Below are positions 6,072 to 6,459 of a stretch of 6,459 nucleotides of DNA, piece by piece; positions within the stretch are counted from its first letter, which is position 1, and each line of letters begins with the position of its first letter. The notes below the pieces were generated by a model. It was not told the origin of the DNA, did not search any database, and worked only from the letters and a program-made list of their open reading frames with translations. Source of the stretch: a bacterium (GTDB lineage Bacteria > UBA9089 > JASEGY01); the NCBI GenBank assembly GCA_030019105.1, contig JASEGY010000210.1, forward strand, positions 1 to 6,459, in the 5' to 3' direction. A program made the translations under genes and the position numbers.

Positions 6072-6091
6072 TTATTCACAAATTATACACA
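6072..6091 (+). promoter_or_regulatory. DnaA-box doublet 6
   Basis: TTATTCACA (6072-6080) and TTATACACA (6083-6091) with a 2-nt gap. It is the box pair farthest from dnaA. Just upstream, 6058-6069 reads TAG-AAG-CAA-TAA, a partial run of trio-like triplets. Confidence 0.85.
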
Positions 6092-6120
6092 ATAAAGACC
6101 TTACATATCTACTACCACCT

Positions 6121-6160
6121 GGAGGCTATTATATCACACCTCCCTTAAAAAACAAGTCAA
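6121..6160 (-). promoter_or_regulatory. Possible leftward promoter with inverted repeat
   Basis: On the - strand TGATATAAT (+ coordinates 6128-6136) is a consensus extended -10 element. The best -35, TTGACT (6155-6160), is 21 bp away, too far for a standard spacing; TTGTTT at 16 bp is weaker. GGAGG (6121-6125) and CCTCC (6139-6143) form an inverted repeat bracketing the -10, as an operator might. Transcription would run through the whole box array towards dnaA, giving a leader of about 860 nt. Confidence 0.35.
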
Positions 6161-6459
6161 AAAAAATAAAAAATAATTTATTTTCTAATAGTTGTATCTT
6201 AAATGAGTTACAGCTATAAAAAATATGCGCTTTCTTGCCGGATATTTTACAGGAACATGGTTTCAGAAATAGACGATCATCTACCTTCCTGAGAGGGATA
6301 TGCTTATCGAAGGGCTACGATTTATAAGTGGGAATACAACTTTTTTGTATTATTTCAACGTGGTTAACAGAGGGATTTAGGGAAGCCGGAAACAAGGACA
6401 AAGGGTATCCTCTTCAAATTTAATGGGTATCTGTTGTAAGTTGTAAGTTGTAGGTTCGC
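6161..6459. other. Non-coding origin flank, no gene recognised
   Basis: I see no supportable CDS, tRNA or rRNA here. The left end (6161-6190) is an A/T tract that could aid melting. ATACAA (6334-6339) and TTGTAT (6345-6350) form a small hairpin with a CTTTT loop. GGGTATC occurs twice (near 6402 and 6425). In many bacteria rpmH lies on this side of the origin, divergent from dnaA, but its product is not encoded within the window. Confidence 0.6.
6433..6453. repeat. Tandem heptamer GTTGTAR x3
   Basis: GTTGTAA, GTTGTAA, GTTGTAG in tandem, close to the window edge; the array may belong to a larger element that continues beyond it. Confidence 0.7.

Larger units (their letters stand above)
5379..6091 (+). 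other. oriC: Chromosomal origin oriC, upstream DnaA-box array
   Basis: About 710 bp of non-coding, AT-rich DNA upstream of dnaA contains thirteen 9-mers close to the DnaA box consensus, all on the + strand. Twelve of them form six closely spaced doublets, with one singleton at 5550-5558. In the four central doublets the boxes are offset by 12 nt (3-nt gap); in the two outer ones by 11 nt (2-nt gap). Only one box is the classical TTATCCACA. The location beside dnaA-dnaN, box number and AT-richness make this the replication origin by established criteria; replication initiation was not measured. Confidence 0.92.

Noticed and set aside
5379..6091. CRISPR array, because of regularly recurring short motifs.
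   Set aside because: The repeated motifs are 9-mers matching DnaA boxes, spacing between doublets varies from about 80 to 170 bp, and there is no repeat of 25-40 bp with uniform spacers.
6161..6459. rpmH or another small divergent gene, or a structured RNA.
   Set aside because: No L34-like peptide, no convincing start with ribosome binding site and no RNA family fold that I recognise.

Overview
This window is a bacterial chromosomal replication-origin locus. It carries four protein genes, all intact: rho on the + strand, and dnaA, dnaN and pyrF on the - strand in that transcriptional order. About 1.2 kb of non-coding, AT-rich DNA upstream of dnaA holds an array of DnaA boxes (oriC). The organism is a low-GC bacterium. 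A full-length Rho argues against cyanobacteria, which lack it. The dnaA-dnaN-pyrF order, without recF or gyrB after dnaN, and the many small palindromic and short tandem repeats between genes suggest a little-studied lineage, but I cannot place it in a phylum from sequence alone.

Layout, left to right. Bases 1-273 are a repeat-rich leader: a near-perfect REP-like hairpin, two smaller inverted repeats and several 7-8 bp tandem repeats. rho follows (274-1524, +). Bases 1525-1838, between the convergent rho and pyrF genes, are almost entirely one nested, coaxial inverted repeat of about 306 bp. pyrF (1839-2567, -) and dnaN (2614-3714, -) are separated by 46 bp. The 212-bp dnaN-dnaA gap (3715-3926) has at least four DnaA boxes and a run of TAG/TAA triplets next to a GC-rich spacer and a weak box, which resembles a DnaA-trio unwinding element. 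dnaA (3927-5264, -) follows. Between its ribosome binding site and the origin lies another nested palindrome (5289-5364). The main box array spans 5379-6091, mostly as head-to-tail doublets on the + strand. Bases 6092-6459 hold a possible leftward promoter, AT-rich tracts and a terminal tandem repeat, with no gene that I can recognise.

How it fits together. DnaA binds boxes on both sides of its own gene, so the origin looks bipartite, as in Bacillus subtilis and Helicobacter. DnaN is the sliding clamp loaded at the new forks. pyrF (UMP synthesis) appears to be carried as the third gene of this leftward unit. A fork leaving oriC leftward would run co-directionally with dnaA-dnaN-pyrF but head-on into rho, with the large palindrome lying where the two transcription units converge. 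All four genes have a Shine-Dalgarno core 9 nt from the start codon, which supports the chosen starts.
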